This document shows, piece after piece, positions 38,809-46,539 of a stretch of DNA of 64,000 nucleotides. Within the stretch, counting starts at the first letter, position 1. Every line of letters starts with the position of its first letter. Source of the stretch: DASUPK01 sp963728875 (lineage in GTDB: Bacteria; Actinomycetota; Thermoleophilia; Solirubrobacterales; 70-9); contig CAVSLJ010000007.1 of assembly GCA_963728875.1 (NCBI GenBank), positions 130,752 to 194,751 on the forward strand, written 5' to 3'. Position numbers and translations under genes: made by a program. A model generated the notes under the pieces. It ran no database searches and was not told the origin of the DNA. It saw only the letters and a program-made list of their open reading frames with translations.

Positions 38809-39701
38809 TGCGTGACCAGCGCCTCGTCGCTCTCCGCCGCCGGCTCATCCCGTACTTCCTGCTCGGGCCGGGGATTCTCTGGCTGATCCTCTTCTTCGTC
38901 GTGCCCATGTACTTCATGGGACGGCTCTCGCTCGACACGGGGATCTTTCCCGAGTTCCGCTTCAACTGGCAGTTCTCGAACTACACCGACGCGCTGAGCG
39001 CCTACGACACGCAGTTCTTCCGGGCGTTTCGCTACTCGGCGATTGCGACGATCCTCGCCCTCCTGATCGCGTATCCGCTCGCCTATGCGATCGCGTTCAG
39101 GGGCGGGCGCTGGAAGAACGCGATGTTGCTGGCCGTGATCGCGCCCTTCTTCACCACGTACCTGATCCGGACCCTCGCCTGGGAGACGATCCTCTCCGAC
39201 AACGGGTTCGTCGTGAACACGCTGCAGTCCCTTGGACTGGTCTCCGAGACCGGCCGCGTACTCGCCACCAGCGGGGCAGTGATCGCCGGGCTGACCTACA
39301 ACTTCCTGCCGTTCATGATCCTGCCGATCTACGCCAGCCTGGAGAGGCTCGACACCAGCCTGGTCGAGGCGGCCAAGGATCTCTACGCCTCATCGCGTCA
39401 GGCATTCCTGAGGGTGACGCTGCCGCTCTCGATGCCCGGGGTTGTGGCCGGAACGCTGCTCACCTTCATCCCCGCGACGGGCGACTACATCAACGCCCAG
39501 TTCCTTGGTGGCGCCCAGAACTCGATGATCGGCAACGTCATCCAGTCGCTCTACCTGAAGCAGACCGACTATCCGGCCGCCGCGGCGATCTCGTTCACGT
39601 TGATGGCGGCAATGCTCCTGATCGTCTTCATCTACATCCGCATCGCCGGATCCGAGGCCCTGATGGGAGAGGAGATCGGCGGCGCCGACGTCGTCGAATA
39701 G
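38808..39701 (+). CDS. potB: Polyamine-type ABC transporter permease, system 2
   Basis: 297 residues, six predicted helices, and EAA loop EAAKDLYASSRQAFLRVTLP. LIPYFLLGPGILWLILFFVV is the expected first helix. The start codon shares a base with the stop of the mini-ORF. It ends three bases before the partner permease. Together with the binding protein, the damaged ATPase gene and the next permease it forms the second polyamine importer of the window. Confidence 0.9.
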   Translation: MRDQRLVALRRRLIPYFLLGPGILWLILFFVVPMYFMGRLSLDTGIFPEFRFNWQFSNYTDALSAYDTQFFRAFRYSAIATILALLIAYPLAYAIAFRGGRWKNAMLLAVIAPFFTTYLIRTLAWETILSDNGFVVNTLQSLGLVSETGRVLATSGAVIAGLTYNFLPFMILPIYASLERLDTSLVEAAKDLYASSRQAFLRVTLPLSMPGVVAGTLLTFIPATGDYINAQFLGGAQNSMIGNVIQSLYLKQTDYPAAAAISFTLMAAMLLIVFIYIRIAGSEALMGEEIGGADVVE

Positions 39702-39704
39702 CTG

Positions 39705-40577
39705 ATGGAAGCGCACGCCGCCACCCTCCCCGCGAACCGCCGCCAGTCCGCCGGCACTCGCGCCTGGAAGTGGGTGAAGCGAAACGCGATCGTGATCTAT
39801 GGCGGCCTCGCGATCGCCTACATGCTGATCCCGATCGCGCTGATCGTCGCCTTCTCCTTCAACGATCCGGCCGGCAAGTTCAACTTCACCTGGGAAGGCT
39901 TCACCCTCTCGCACTGGGCACACCCGTTTGCGATCTCTGCGCTCACCGACGCGCTGCTTTTGAGCCTGAGACTCGCCCTGCTCGCCACGGTGATCTCAAC
40001 CGCCCTCGGGACGATGATCGCATTGGCCCTGGTCCGCTACGACTTCTTCGGCAGGCGCGCGTCGAACTACCTGATCGTGATCCCCACGGCGACCCCGGAG
40101 GTGGTGCTCGGTGCTTCCCTGCTCTCGATGTTCCTGGTCTACGGGCTCGGCCTGGGCTTCACGACACTGCTGATCGCCCACGTCATGTTCTGCATCAGCT
40201 TCGTGGTGATCGTCGTCCGCTCGCGTCTGATCGGCTTCGATCGCAGCCTCGAGGAGGCCGCGCAGGACCTGGGCGCAGACCCGATCACCACCTTCCGAAA
40301 GATCACATTGCCGCTGATCTGGCCCGGGATCGTCGCCGGGGCGATGCTCGCCTTCGCCCTGTCGATCGACGACTTCGTCGTCTCCAACTTCACCGCCGGG
40401 ACTGAGGTCACCTTCCCCCTCTACATCTTCGGGGCGGCGCAGCGAGGCATCCCGGTTCAGGTCTACATCATCGCCACCATGCTCTTCTCGATCACCGTGC
40501 TGGCGATGATCTTCACCATCCTGCAGCAGCGCCGGGCGGACCGGCTCGCATCCGTTCGTCCTGAGCAGGAGGTTTGA
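39705..40577 (+). CDS. potC: Polyamine-type ABC transporter permease, system 2
   Basis: 290 residues with six predicted helices. EAA loop EEAAQDLGADPITTFRKITL; the IDDFVVSNFTAG segment after the fifth helix is typical of PotC/PotI. The N-terminus is basic before the first helix. Translation is coupled to the previous gene by a three-base spacing. It is the last transporter gene; the following STAS gene starts about 30 bp later and may be cotranscribed. Confidence 0.9.
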   Translation: MEAHAATLPANRRQSAGTRAWKWVKRNAIVIYGGLAIAYMLIPIALIVAFSFNDPAGKFNFTWEGFTLSHWAHPFAISALTDALLLSLRLALLATVISTALGTMIALALVRYDFFGRRASNYLIVIPTATPEVVLGASLLSMFLVYGLGLGFTTLLIAHVMFCISFVVIVVRSRLIGFDRSLEEAAQDLGADPITTFRKITLPLIWPGIVAGAMLAFALSIDDFVVSNFTAGTEVTFPLYIFGAAQRGIPVQVYIIATMLFSITVLAMIFTILQQRRADRLASVRPEQEV

Positions 40578-40607
40578 GTGCCCTCCAATCGAGGTATTTC
40601 CGCCGGT

Positions 40608-40984
40608 GTGCGGACGGGGGAACTGGCGCTTGAGCGCAACGATGCAGGATTGGCCGTAGCTGACAATTTCTGGCGAGCATGATCTGAGTACCGCGCCGAA
40701 CCTCCGGCGGCGACTCGACAGCCTGCTGGAGGAGGGAACGGCCACCGTCGTCGACCTCTCGCCCGCCACTTTCATCGACTCGTCCATCCTCGGAGTGATC
40801 CTCGACTGCGCGCAGGCGGGCGGCCGAGGCCGATATCGGCTTTGCGGTCGTCCATGCAAACGGCGCGCGATGCGGTGGATCGGGTGCTCGAGGTGACCGG
40901 CCTGCGCGCCGAGCTGCCCGTGCACACCCGGCGGGAGGAGGCCTTCAACGAGGTCTCGGGCTCCGGGAGAGCCGGCCGTATGAG
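40608..40984 (+). pseudogene. STAS-domain anti-sigma factor antagonist, several apparent frameshifts
   Basis: From GTG 40608 the frame gives VRTGELALERNDAGLAV. After one extra base near 40657 it gives LTISGEHDLSTAPNLRRRLD and VVDLSPATFIDSSILGVIL, where DSS is the phosphorylatable STAS serine motif. A further shift near 40822 is needed to read ADIGFAVVHANG and another near 40860 for DAVDRVLEVTGL, so at least three indels occur in about 370 bp. The stop probably overlaps the next ATG at 40981. Anti-anti-sigma proteins of this type release a SigF/SigB-like factor by binding its RsbW-like partner, and those two genes follow. Function may be lost or sequence may be wrong. Confidence 0.7.
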
Positions 40985-41793
40985 CGACGGCGGACTCGAG
41001 CTGACGCTGCCGGCGACGGCGGAGAACGTGATCGTCGTCCGGCAGGCGATCGCGGGGCCGCGCGAGGCCCTCGGGCTCTCGGCGCTTCGCGGATCGCGGA
41101 CCTGAAGACGGTGGTCACCGAAGCCTGCAACAACGTCGTCCTGCACGCGTATGACGGGCGATCCGGGCCCACTTCAGGTGATGGCGAAGCCCGGCGACGA
41201 GCAGCTCGATCGTCGAGGTCGCGGACGAGGGGCATGGCTTTCGCCCGCGGGCGAGCGAGGGCGATGCCTCGCTCGGCCTCGGCCTCCCGCTGATCGCGGC
41301 GCTCTCCGACAGCTTCGAGATCAGCGGCGGGGCGGGACACGGCAGCAGTACGACGATTCGCTTCGGCTACGCGCCGCCCGACGCGCAGAACAACGGCAAG
41401 CCCACCGCCGTCCCGAAGGAGCTGGAGATCGCGCTCACTCCCGGCGCGATCGTGAAGCCCGTGCTGGCGCGCGTGATCGGAGCGCTCGCTGCTCGCGCTG
41501 AGTTCTCGGTCGACAGGCTGGCTGACACCGTGCTGCTGGGCGACGCCGTCTCCGCCAGCGGCGGTGAGGAGTTCTCCGACGGCCGGGTCGGGATCTCGAT
41601 CAAGGACAGCGCGGGGACCCTCGGCGTCCGGGTCGGTCCTCTCGTGGAGGGTGCCGGCGAACGCCTGATGTCCGAGATGGACGTGCCCGGTGCCGGCTCG
41701 CTGCGCACCCTCGCCAGCAGCATGGAGATCACCAAGGGAGAGACGCCAGAGGGAGAGTCGGCGGAGTTTCTCGAGTTCGAGGTGAGCCAGTAG
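40981..41793 (+). pseudogene. RsbW-like serine kinase/anti-sigma factor with extra C-terminal domain, frameshifted N-terminal half
   Basis: Begins MSDGGLELTLPATAENVIVV. The ATP-binding (GHKL) motifs are recognisable only by switching frames: ADLKTVVTEACNNVVLHAYD (N box), then DPGPLQVMAKPGDEQL, then VADEGHGFRPRAS (G1) and GLGLPLIAALSD with GGAGHGSSTTIRF (G2). Indels lie near 41088, 41155 and 41207. From 41207 to the stop the frame is intact and holds about 100 further residues after the kinase fold (from GKPTAVPKELEIALTPG), a second, degenerate-looking domain. It is probably the anti-sigma partner of the sigma factor encoded just downstream on the other strand. Confidence 0.72.
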
Positions 41794-41810
41794 ACGGGGT
41801 CTATGGACCC

Positions 41811-41905
41811 GCTTCGCCATCAGGTCGCGGCCACGAGCGGCCGCCCCACATAAGTCGCTACGGGCTTCGCCCTCCGCCCCAAAGTGGAGCGGCCTGGTGG
41901 CCGCT
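41811..41905. repeat. Dispersed palindromic intergenic repeat, family A, copy 2
   Basis: Same block order as copy 1: GCTTCGCCATCAGGTCGCGG, AGCGGCCGCC, ACATAAGTCGCTACGGGC, TTCGCCC and GGAGCGGCCTGGTGGCCGCT. It lies between convergent genes, 17 bp after one stop, and its GCCGCT end runs into the TAG stop of the sigma-factor gene. Read on the minus strand, the sequence after that TAG is the same as after the TAG at 44936 (CGGCCACCAGGCCGCTCCAC). Confidence 0.87.
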
Positions 41906-42716
41906 ACAGCTCTTCCTCCGGGATCCGCTGGCGCAGCTTCTCGATCGTCGCGCGCAGGATCCGGGAGACATGCATCTGGGAGACGCCGACGCGCTCGGCG
42001 ATCTCGCTCTGGGTCAGGTCCTCGACGAAGCGGAGGTGGAGCACCTCGCGGTCACGGTCCGAGATCTCCCGCAGGACCGGGCCGATTGCCTCGCCGTACT
42101 CGACCGTGTCGAACGAAAGGTCGTCCGAGCCGATTCGGTCGCGCAGCGGCGCCGGCTCGTCACCATCCCCCATGGAGGACGAGGTCGCGTCGAGCGAGAC
42201 CGCATGGTGGCCCTGCGAGGCGTGCATCGCCTCGAGAACCTCCTCGTCGCTGGCCTCTATGCGTTCCCCGATCTCCTGGACGGTGGGGGTGTGGCCAAGC
42301 TTGGCGGGCAGCTCCGCCATCGCCTTCTCCACCTTGAGGATGCGCTCCTGGACATCGCGAGGAACGTGGACGGACCAGCCGCGATCGCGGAAGTGGCGCT
42401 TCAGCTCGCCCAGAATGGTCGGGACGGCGAAGGTCGAGAAGGCGGTGCCGCGCTCCGGGTCGAAGCGGTCGATCGCCTTGACGAGGCCGACGCTGGCCAC
42501 CTGCACGAGATCGTCGAAGGGCTCGGCGCCGCCGGCGTACCGCGCGGCCAACCGCCTCGCGAGCGGCATGAAGCGGTCGACGAGCTCCTCCTGCACCGTG
42601 GGAGACGGGTCCTTCGCGTAGCGCTCCAGAAGGCGGCGCTCGCCGACCAGCTGCTCCTGGGGCCCAGGAGAGGGCGTCCGGTTCATTTGGCTGTCGGCCA
42701 AGGCAAGGTCCGTCAA
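41904..42716 (-). CDS. SigB/SigF/SigG-family RNA polymerase sigma factor
   Basis: 270 residues. Region 2 is DDLVQVASVGLVKAIDRFDP and GTAFSTFAVPTILGELKRHF, with the RDRGWSVHVPR segment diagnostic for SigB/SigF-type factors. Region 3 follows, and region 4 has LTQSEIAERVGVSQMHVSRI as the -35-binding helix-turn-helix. These factors are usually held by RsbW-type anti-sigma factors and released by STAS antagonists, and both genes are adjacent on the opposite strand. A sequence fitting its own promoter class (GTTT-N17-GGGTAG) lies upstream, consistent with autoregulation. It likely controls a general stress response. Confidence 0.93.
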   Translation of the reverse strand: MTDLALADSQMNRTPSPGPQEQLVGERRLLERYAKDPSPTVQEELVDRFMPLARRLAARYAGGAEPFDDLVQVASVGLVKAIDRFDPERGTAFSTFAVPTILGELKRHFRDRGWSVHVPRDVQERILKVEKAMAELPAKLGHTPTVQEIGERIEASDEEVLEAMHASQGHHAVSLDATSSSMGDGDEPAPLRDRIGSDDLSFDTVEYGEAIGPVLREISDRDREVLHLRFVEDLTQSEIAERVGVSQMHVSRILRATIEKLRQRIPEEEL

Positions 42717-42788
42717 ATTTGGGCTCCTCGGTGCCCGTGGCTGTCTCGCCCCTGAGAAGCCCGAGGTCTCGCCGCCTACGAAAGGTAG

Positions 42789-42815
42789 CTACCCAGGAAC
42801 GACGGTCCGGGAAAC
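42789..42815 (-). promoter_or_regulatory. SigF/SigB-class promoter of the sigma-factor gene
   Basis: On the minus strand GTTT (42812-42815) and GGGTAG (42789-42794) are separated by 17 bases, fitting the GTTT-N(14-17)-GGGTA class. The -10 element is about 73 bp upstream of the ATG. It is back-to-back with a second promoter of the same class. The fit suggests autoregulation by this family of factor. Confidence 0.65.
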
Positions 42816-42819
42816 CCCT

Positions 42820-42845
42820 GTTTTCGCGAAGTGCACGCCGGGTAG
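42820..42845 (+). promoter_or_regulatory. SigF/SigB-class promoter of the basic Rho-N-like gene
   Basis: GTTT (42820-42823), 16-base spacer, GGGTAG (42840-42845): a close match to the general-stress sigma-factor consensus. It is 35 bp upstream of the ATG at 42881, which has its own AAGGAGGGA site. The adjacent gene encodes the matching sigma factor. Confidence 0.72.
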
Positions 42846-42880
42846 CGCTCGGCAAGGACCAAGCTCAAGGAGGGATTCCA

Positions 42881-43228
42881 ATGCCGCCCAGCGGTGTCAA
42901 GAAGGGCACGAAACGTGCCCGGCAATACGAGAAGATCAAGAGTAGTGCTCGCAAGCGGGGGGCCTCCACGTCCCGCGCCGAGGAACTGGCTGCTCGCACG
43001 GTCAACAAGAACCGGGCCCGCGCCGGGGAGTCGGGCACACGCTCCCGCAGCTCGACCAGCGGGGCCTCCCCGCAGCGCCGAGGGGGCCAGAAGTCGGGCA
43101 CCAACCGGCCGACGGGCCAGACCAAGGAGCAGCTCTACAACCAGGCGAAGCGGCTCCACATCGACGGCCGTTCGAGCATGAGCAAGAGCCAGTTGCAACG
43201 AGCGGTCGCCGGAAAGAAGAGCCGCTGA
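42881..43228 (+). CDS. Basic protein of the actinobacterial 'plasmid stabilization'/Rho-N-like family
   Basis: 115 residues from ATG 42881; longer frames upstream would cross the promoter. The sequence starts PPSGVKKGTKRARQYEKIKS and contains ELAARTVNKNRARAGESGTR and a C-terminal helical motif (EQLYNQAKRLHIDGRSSMSK, SQLQRAV) like the Rho N-terminal nucleic-acid-binding fold. Very basic overall (many Lys and Arg), no signal peptide. Relatives in other actinobacteria are often labelled plasmid stabilization proteins, a name with little evidence. The stress-type promoter suggests a DNA- or RNA-binding protein induced in stress. Family fairly sure, function not. Confidence 0.78.
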   Translation: MPPSGVKKGTKRARQYEKIKSSARKRGASTSRAEELAARTVNKNRARAGESGTRSRSSTSGASPQRRGGQKSGTNRPTGQTKEQLYNQAKRLHIDGRSSMSKSQLQRAVAGKKSR

Positions 43229-43282
43229 TACACACGTTTAGGTACTCGTAGGCGGGGTACTCACGGTCTGAGTCGAGGCAGC

Positions 43283-43321
43283 GGGCGGGCGTTCGGAGAC
43301 CCCCTACTCCGGCGCCCGCCC
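43283..43321. terminator. Strong GC-rich terminator hairpin
   Basis: GGGCGGGCG and CGCCCGCCC arms with an inner CGGAG/CTCCG pair, followed by ACATATTTAATT. It lies 54 bp after the stop of the Rho-N-like gene. The remaining bases to 43466 contain no recognised feature. Confidence 0.75.
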
Positions 43322-43466
43322 ACATATTTAATTGCCTCGCCTCCGCCGGGTTTTCAGCCTCGGCGCAGGCGGGCGGATAGGGCGGCCGGTTTCCTTCTCC
43401 CCCTGGCCGTCCTACCCCGCCTACCCCCAGGTCTCGGCCGGACCGTCGGCCCAATACGATCGAGTC

Positions 43467-44936
43467 GTGCGCGAGTTGGAGACACGGATGTTGATCAACG
43501 GCGCGGGAGTCGCCGGCAACGGAGCGGCACTGGAGGTCGAGAACCCCTTCACCGAGGAGACGGTCACCTCGGTCGGCACGGCGGATGACGAGCAGCTGAA
43601 CGCCGCATTCGAGGCCGCTCGTGAAGCGGCGAAGGACTGGGCCCGCACCCCCGCGGTGGATCGCGGCGAGCTTCTGCGGGAAGTCGCCACCCGGCTGCGG
43701 GCGCGGACCGATGAGCTTGCCGAGGTGATGACTCGCGAGGGCGGCAAGCCGCTCGTCGAGAACTCCGACGAGGTCGGCTGGACGGCCGCCTGCTTCGACT
43801 ACTACGCCGAGATCGGGCGGGACTCGGCGGGACGCGTGATCCCCTCGATCGAGTCGAGCCAGCTCTCGCTGGTGGTGAAGGAGCCACTCGGGGTGATCGG
43901 CTGCATCGTCCCCTGGAACTATCCGCTGCTGCTCCTCGCCTGGAAGATGGCGCCGGCGCTGGCGGCGGGCAACACGCTGGTCTGCAAGCCGTCCGAGCTC
44001 ACCCCCCTCTCGACGCTGATGCTGGCCCCGTGTCTCGACCACCTTCCACCCGGGGTCGTCAACATCGTCGCCGGCGGCCCGGAGGTCGGGGCGGCGATCG
44101 CCTCGGAGCCGCGGATCGACGGCATCGCCTTCACCGGCTCGGTGGGGACGGGAAAGAAGGTCGCGCAGGCCTGCGTCGACCGGATGACCCGCGTCAATCT
44201 CGAGATGGGCGGGAAGGATCCCTTCATCGTCTGCTCCGACGTCGCCGACCGGATCGACGTCGCCGCCAAGGGCGGTGCCTGGGCCGCATTCCTGAACTCG
44301 GGGCAGGTCTGCACGTCCGCGGAGCGCTTCTACGTGATGCAGGACGTCTACGACGACTACGTGAACGCCTTCGTCGACTACACCAGGAGCCTCGTGATCG
44401 GCGACCCGATGCAGGGCGACACCGACATCGGCCCGATGGTCTCGGCGAACCAGCGGCAGAAGGTGGCCGCGCAGGTCGAGGCCGCCGTCGGCTCCGGGGC
44501 CGAGGTCCTCGTCGGCGGAGATTCGGGCGGACAGCGCCGCGGGCACTTCTTCGCGCCGGCGGTGGTCACCGGGGCGGCAGCGGAGACGGATCTCCTTCGG
44601 GAGGAGACCTTCGGCCCGGTCGCGCCCCTGGTCCCGGTGAAGAGCCTCGACGAGGCCATCGAGCTCGCGAACTCCACGCCGTACGGGCTCGGAGCCAACA
44701 TCTACACCGAGGACTTCAAGACGATCCTGCGCTGCATGCGCGAGGTGAAGGCCGGCACGGTCTGGTTCAACGATCCGCTCACCGACAACGACGCCGGCCC
44801 GTTCGGCGGCTTCAAGCAGTCGGGTCTCGGCCGCGAGCTGGGGCGGGAGGGACTGGAGGCCTTCCAGGAGACCAAGCACGTCCATATCGAGAGCGAGGTG
44901 GCGCCGAAGGAATGGTGGTACCCGTACTCGCGCTAG
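43467..44936 (+). CDS. NAD(P)-dependent aldehyde dehydrogenase
   Basis: 489 residues from GTG 43467; ATG 43488 is possible. Catalytic Cys282 is in SGQVCTSAERF, the Glu in NLEMGGKDP, and cofactor motifs are VPWNYPLLLLAWK and FTGSVGTGKK. It belongs to the betaine/aminobutyraldehyde/succinate-semialdehyde group but the exact aldehyde cannot be told. It is distinct from the enzyme at 27508, so two related aldehyde oxidations are encoded within 20 kb. The TAG stop is the first base triplet of a family A repeat. It may form a unit with the arginine decarboxylase-like operon after the repeat, but a 109-bp gap separates them. Confidence 0.9.
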   Translation: MRELETRMLINGAGVAGNGAALEVENPFTEETVTSVGTADDEQLNAAFEAAREAAKDWARTPAVDRGELLREVATRLRARTDELAEVMTREGGKPLVENSDEVGWTAACFDYYAEIGRDSAGRVIPSIESSQLSLVVKEPLGVIGCIVPWNYPLLLLAWKMAPALAAGNTLVCKPSELTPLSTLMLAPCLDHLPPGVVNIVAGGPEVGAAIASEPRIDGIAFTGSVGTGKKVAQACVDRMTRVNLEMGGKDPFIVCSDVADRIDVAAKGGAWAAFLNSGQVCTSAERFYVMQDVYDDYVNAFVDYTRSLVIGDPMQGDTDIGPMVSANQRQKVAAQVEAAVGSGAEVLVGGDSGGQRRGHFFAPAVVTGAAAETDLLREETFGPVAPLVPVKSLDEAIELANSTPYGLGANIYTEDFKTILRCMREVKAGTVWFNDPLTDNDAGPFGGFKQSGLGRELGREGLEAFQETKHVHIESEVAPKEWWYPYSR

Positions 44937-45029
44937 CGGCCACCAGGCCGCTCCACCGTGAGCGAGGGGCGCAACCCCGAGCGGTTACGCGGGGCGGCCG
45001 CTTGTGGCCGCGATCTGACGGCGAAGCCG
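44936..45029. repeat. Dispersed palindromic intergenic repeat, family A, copy 4 (inverted)
   Basis: Follows the aldehyde dehydrogenase TAG directly with CGGCCACCAGGCCGCTCCAC, then a weaker central block (GCGCAACCCCGAGCGG where other copies have the GGCGAAGCCC type), then GCGGCCGCTTGTGGCCGC and GATCTGACGGCGAAGCC. The first and third segments are strong hairpins (GCGGCC with GGCCGC). Divergence in the middle block suggests an older copy. Confidence 0.85.
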
Positions 45030-45045
45030 TGGATACGGTCGCCTA

Positions 45046-46539
45046 GTGGCCGACCAAAACGAAGCCCCGTACCTCGACGCGGTCATCTCCTACGTTGCGC
45101 GCAACCCCGGCCGCTTCCACATCCCGGGGCACAAGGGCACCGGGGCCGATGAGACCCTCATGCAGGCACTGGGCGAGGCCGCGATCCGTCACGACCTTCC
45201 CGCGGGAATCGAGGGGATCGACGTCGGTCCGGACCCGACCCCCTTTCAGCGCGCCCAGCGGTTGGCCGCCGAGGCGTGGGGGGCGGAGCGCAGCTGGTTT
45301 CTGCTGAATGGCGCGTCTGGGGGAAACCACGCGATCTGCATGACGCTGGCCCACGCGACCGGCGAGCTGCGCACGGGCCCACCGGACCGCGGCCCGGTCG
45401 TCGTCCAACGCAATGTTCACTCCTCGATCATCGACGGCCTGGTGCTCTCCGGCCTGCGGCCCACCTTCGTCGCACCCGAGATCGATCCGGAGCTGGGCAT
45501 CGCGCACTGCGTCACGCCGGAGTCGCTGACCGCGGCGCTCGACGCCGAGCCGGACGCCGAGGCCGTCCTACTCGTGTCGCCGACCTACTTCGGGGCGGTG
45601 GCGCGCGTCGCTGACCTTGCCGAGGTCGCGCACTCCCGCGGCATCCCGCTCGTCGTCGACGAGGCCTGGGGCTCGCATCTCTATTTCCACGAGGGCCTGC
45701 CGTCGGGCGCGCTGCGGGGCGGCGCGGACATGGTGCTCTCCAGCACCCACAAGATCGTCGGCAGCCTCACCCAATCCGCGATCCTGCATTTGGGGAAGGG
45801 CGGGCGCGTCGACGCGGACATCATCGACCGGTCGGTGACGCTGGTCGAGTCGACCAGTCCGAACGCGCTCCTGACGGCATCGCTGGATGCGGCCAGGCGC
45901 TATGCCGTAACGAAGGGGCACGAGCTCCTGGACGTCACCCTGAAGACACTCGAGAAGACGCGCGAGCGGGTGCGGGAGATCCCCGGCCTCGACGTGCTCG
46001 ATGAGCGCCTCGCGGGGCGGACGAGCGTCGCCGCCTGGGACCCGCTGAGGCTCTCCGTCGACGTCCGCGGCACCGGCGCCACGGGACACCGGATCGCTGA
46101 GCTAATGCGCGAGAAGGACGACGTCGTCCTCGAGCTCTTCTCGGAGAACGTGATCGTCGCCGTGTTCGGAATCGGCGAGACCGAGACGGCCTCGGCTGAC
46201 CGGCTCGTTGAAGCTCTTCGACACGCGGTCGAGCAGATCGGCCCGAGCGACCTCGACGAGCGGCGGGCCTTTGCGGAGCCTCCGCCATGGGGCCCGCTCG
46301 AGCTCGCCCCTCGCGACGCTTTCCTCGGGCCCCAGGAGGTCGTGCCCTTCGACCGGGCGGAGGGCAGGATCGCGGCCGAATCCCTCGCGGCCTATCCGCC
46401 CGGCGTTCCCAACGTGCTGCCCGGCGAGCGCCTGACCGGCCCGACCATCGCGTACATCGCCGACTCACTCGCTCACGGAGGAATGGTGCGGGGCGCCAGC
46501 GACCGGTCCCTGCGCACGATCAGGGTGGTGACCGAATGA
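45046..46539 (+). CDS. Orn/Lys/Arg decarboxylase family (fold type I, arginine decarboxylase-like)
   Basis: 497 residues, GTG start. FHIPGHKGTG opens the domain, FLLNGASGGNHA and VDEAWGSHLYF give the PLP-contacting residues, and SSTHKIVGSLTQ places the PLP lysine at 236. This is the short form of the family without the N-terminal wing domain, like Bacillus SpeA. Arginine to agmatine is the favoured reaction given the next two genes (guanidino- and carbamoyl-type hydrolases), but lysine and ornithine are used by relatives. Its stop overlaps the next ATG (ATGA), so a three-gene operon follows. Confidence 0.9.
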   Translation: MADQNEAPYLDAVISYVARNPGRFHIPGHKGTGADETLMQALGEAAIRHDLPAGIEGIDVGPDPTPFQRAQRLAAEAWGAERSWFLLNGASGGNHAICMTLAHATGELRTGPPDRGPVVVQRNVHSSIIDGLVLSGLRPTFVAPEIDPELGIAHCVTPESLTAALDAEPDAEAVLLVSPTYFGAVARVADLAEVAHSRGIPLVVDEAWGSHLYFHEGLPSGALRGGADMVLSSTHKIVGSLTQSAILHLGKGGRVDADIIDRSVTLVESTSPNALLTASLDAARRYAVTKGHELLDVTLKTLEKTRERVREIPGLDVLDERLAGRTSVAAWDPLRLSVDVRGTGATGHRIAELMREKDDVVLELFSENVIVAVFGIGETETASADRLVEALRHAVEQIGPSDLDERRAFAEPPPWGPLELAPRDAFLGPQEVVPFDRAEGRIAAESLAAYPPGVPNVLPGERLTGPTIAYIADSLAHGGMVRGASDRSLRTIRVVTE

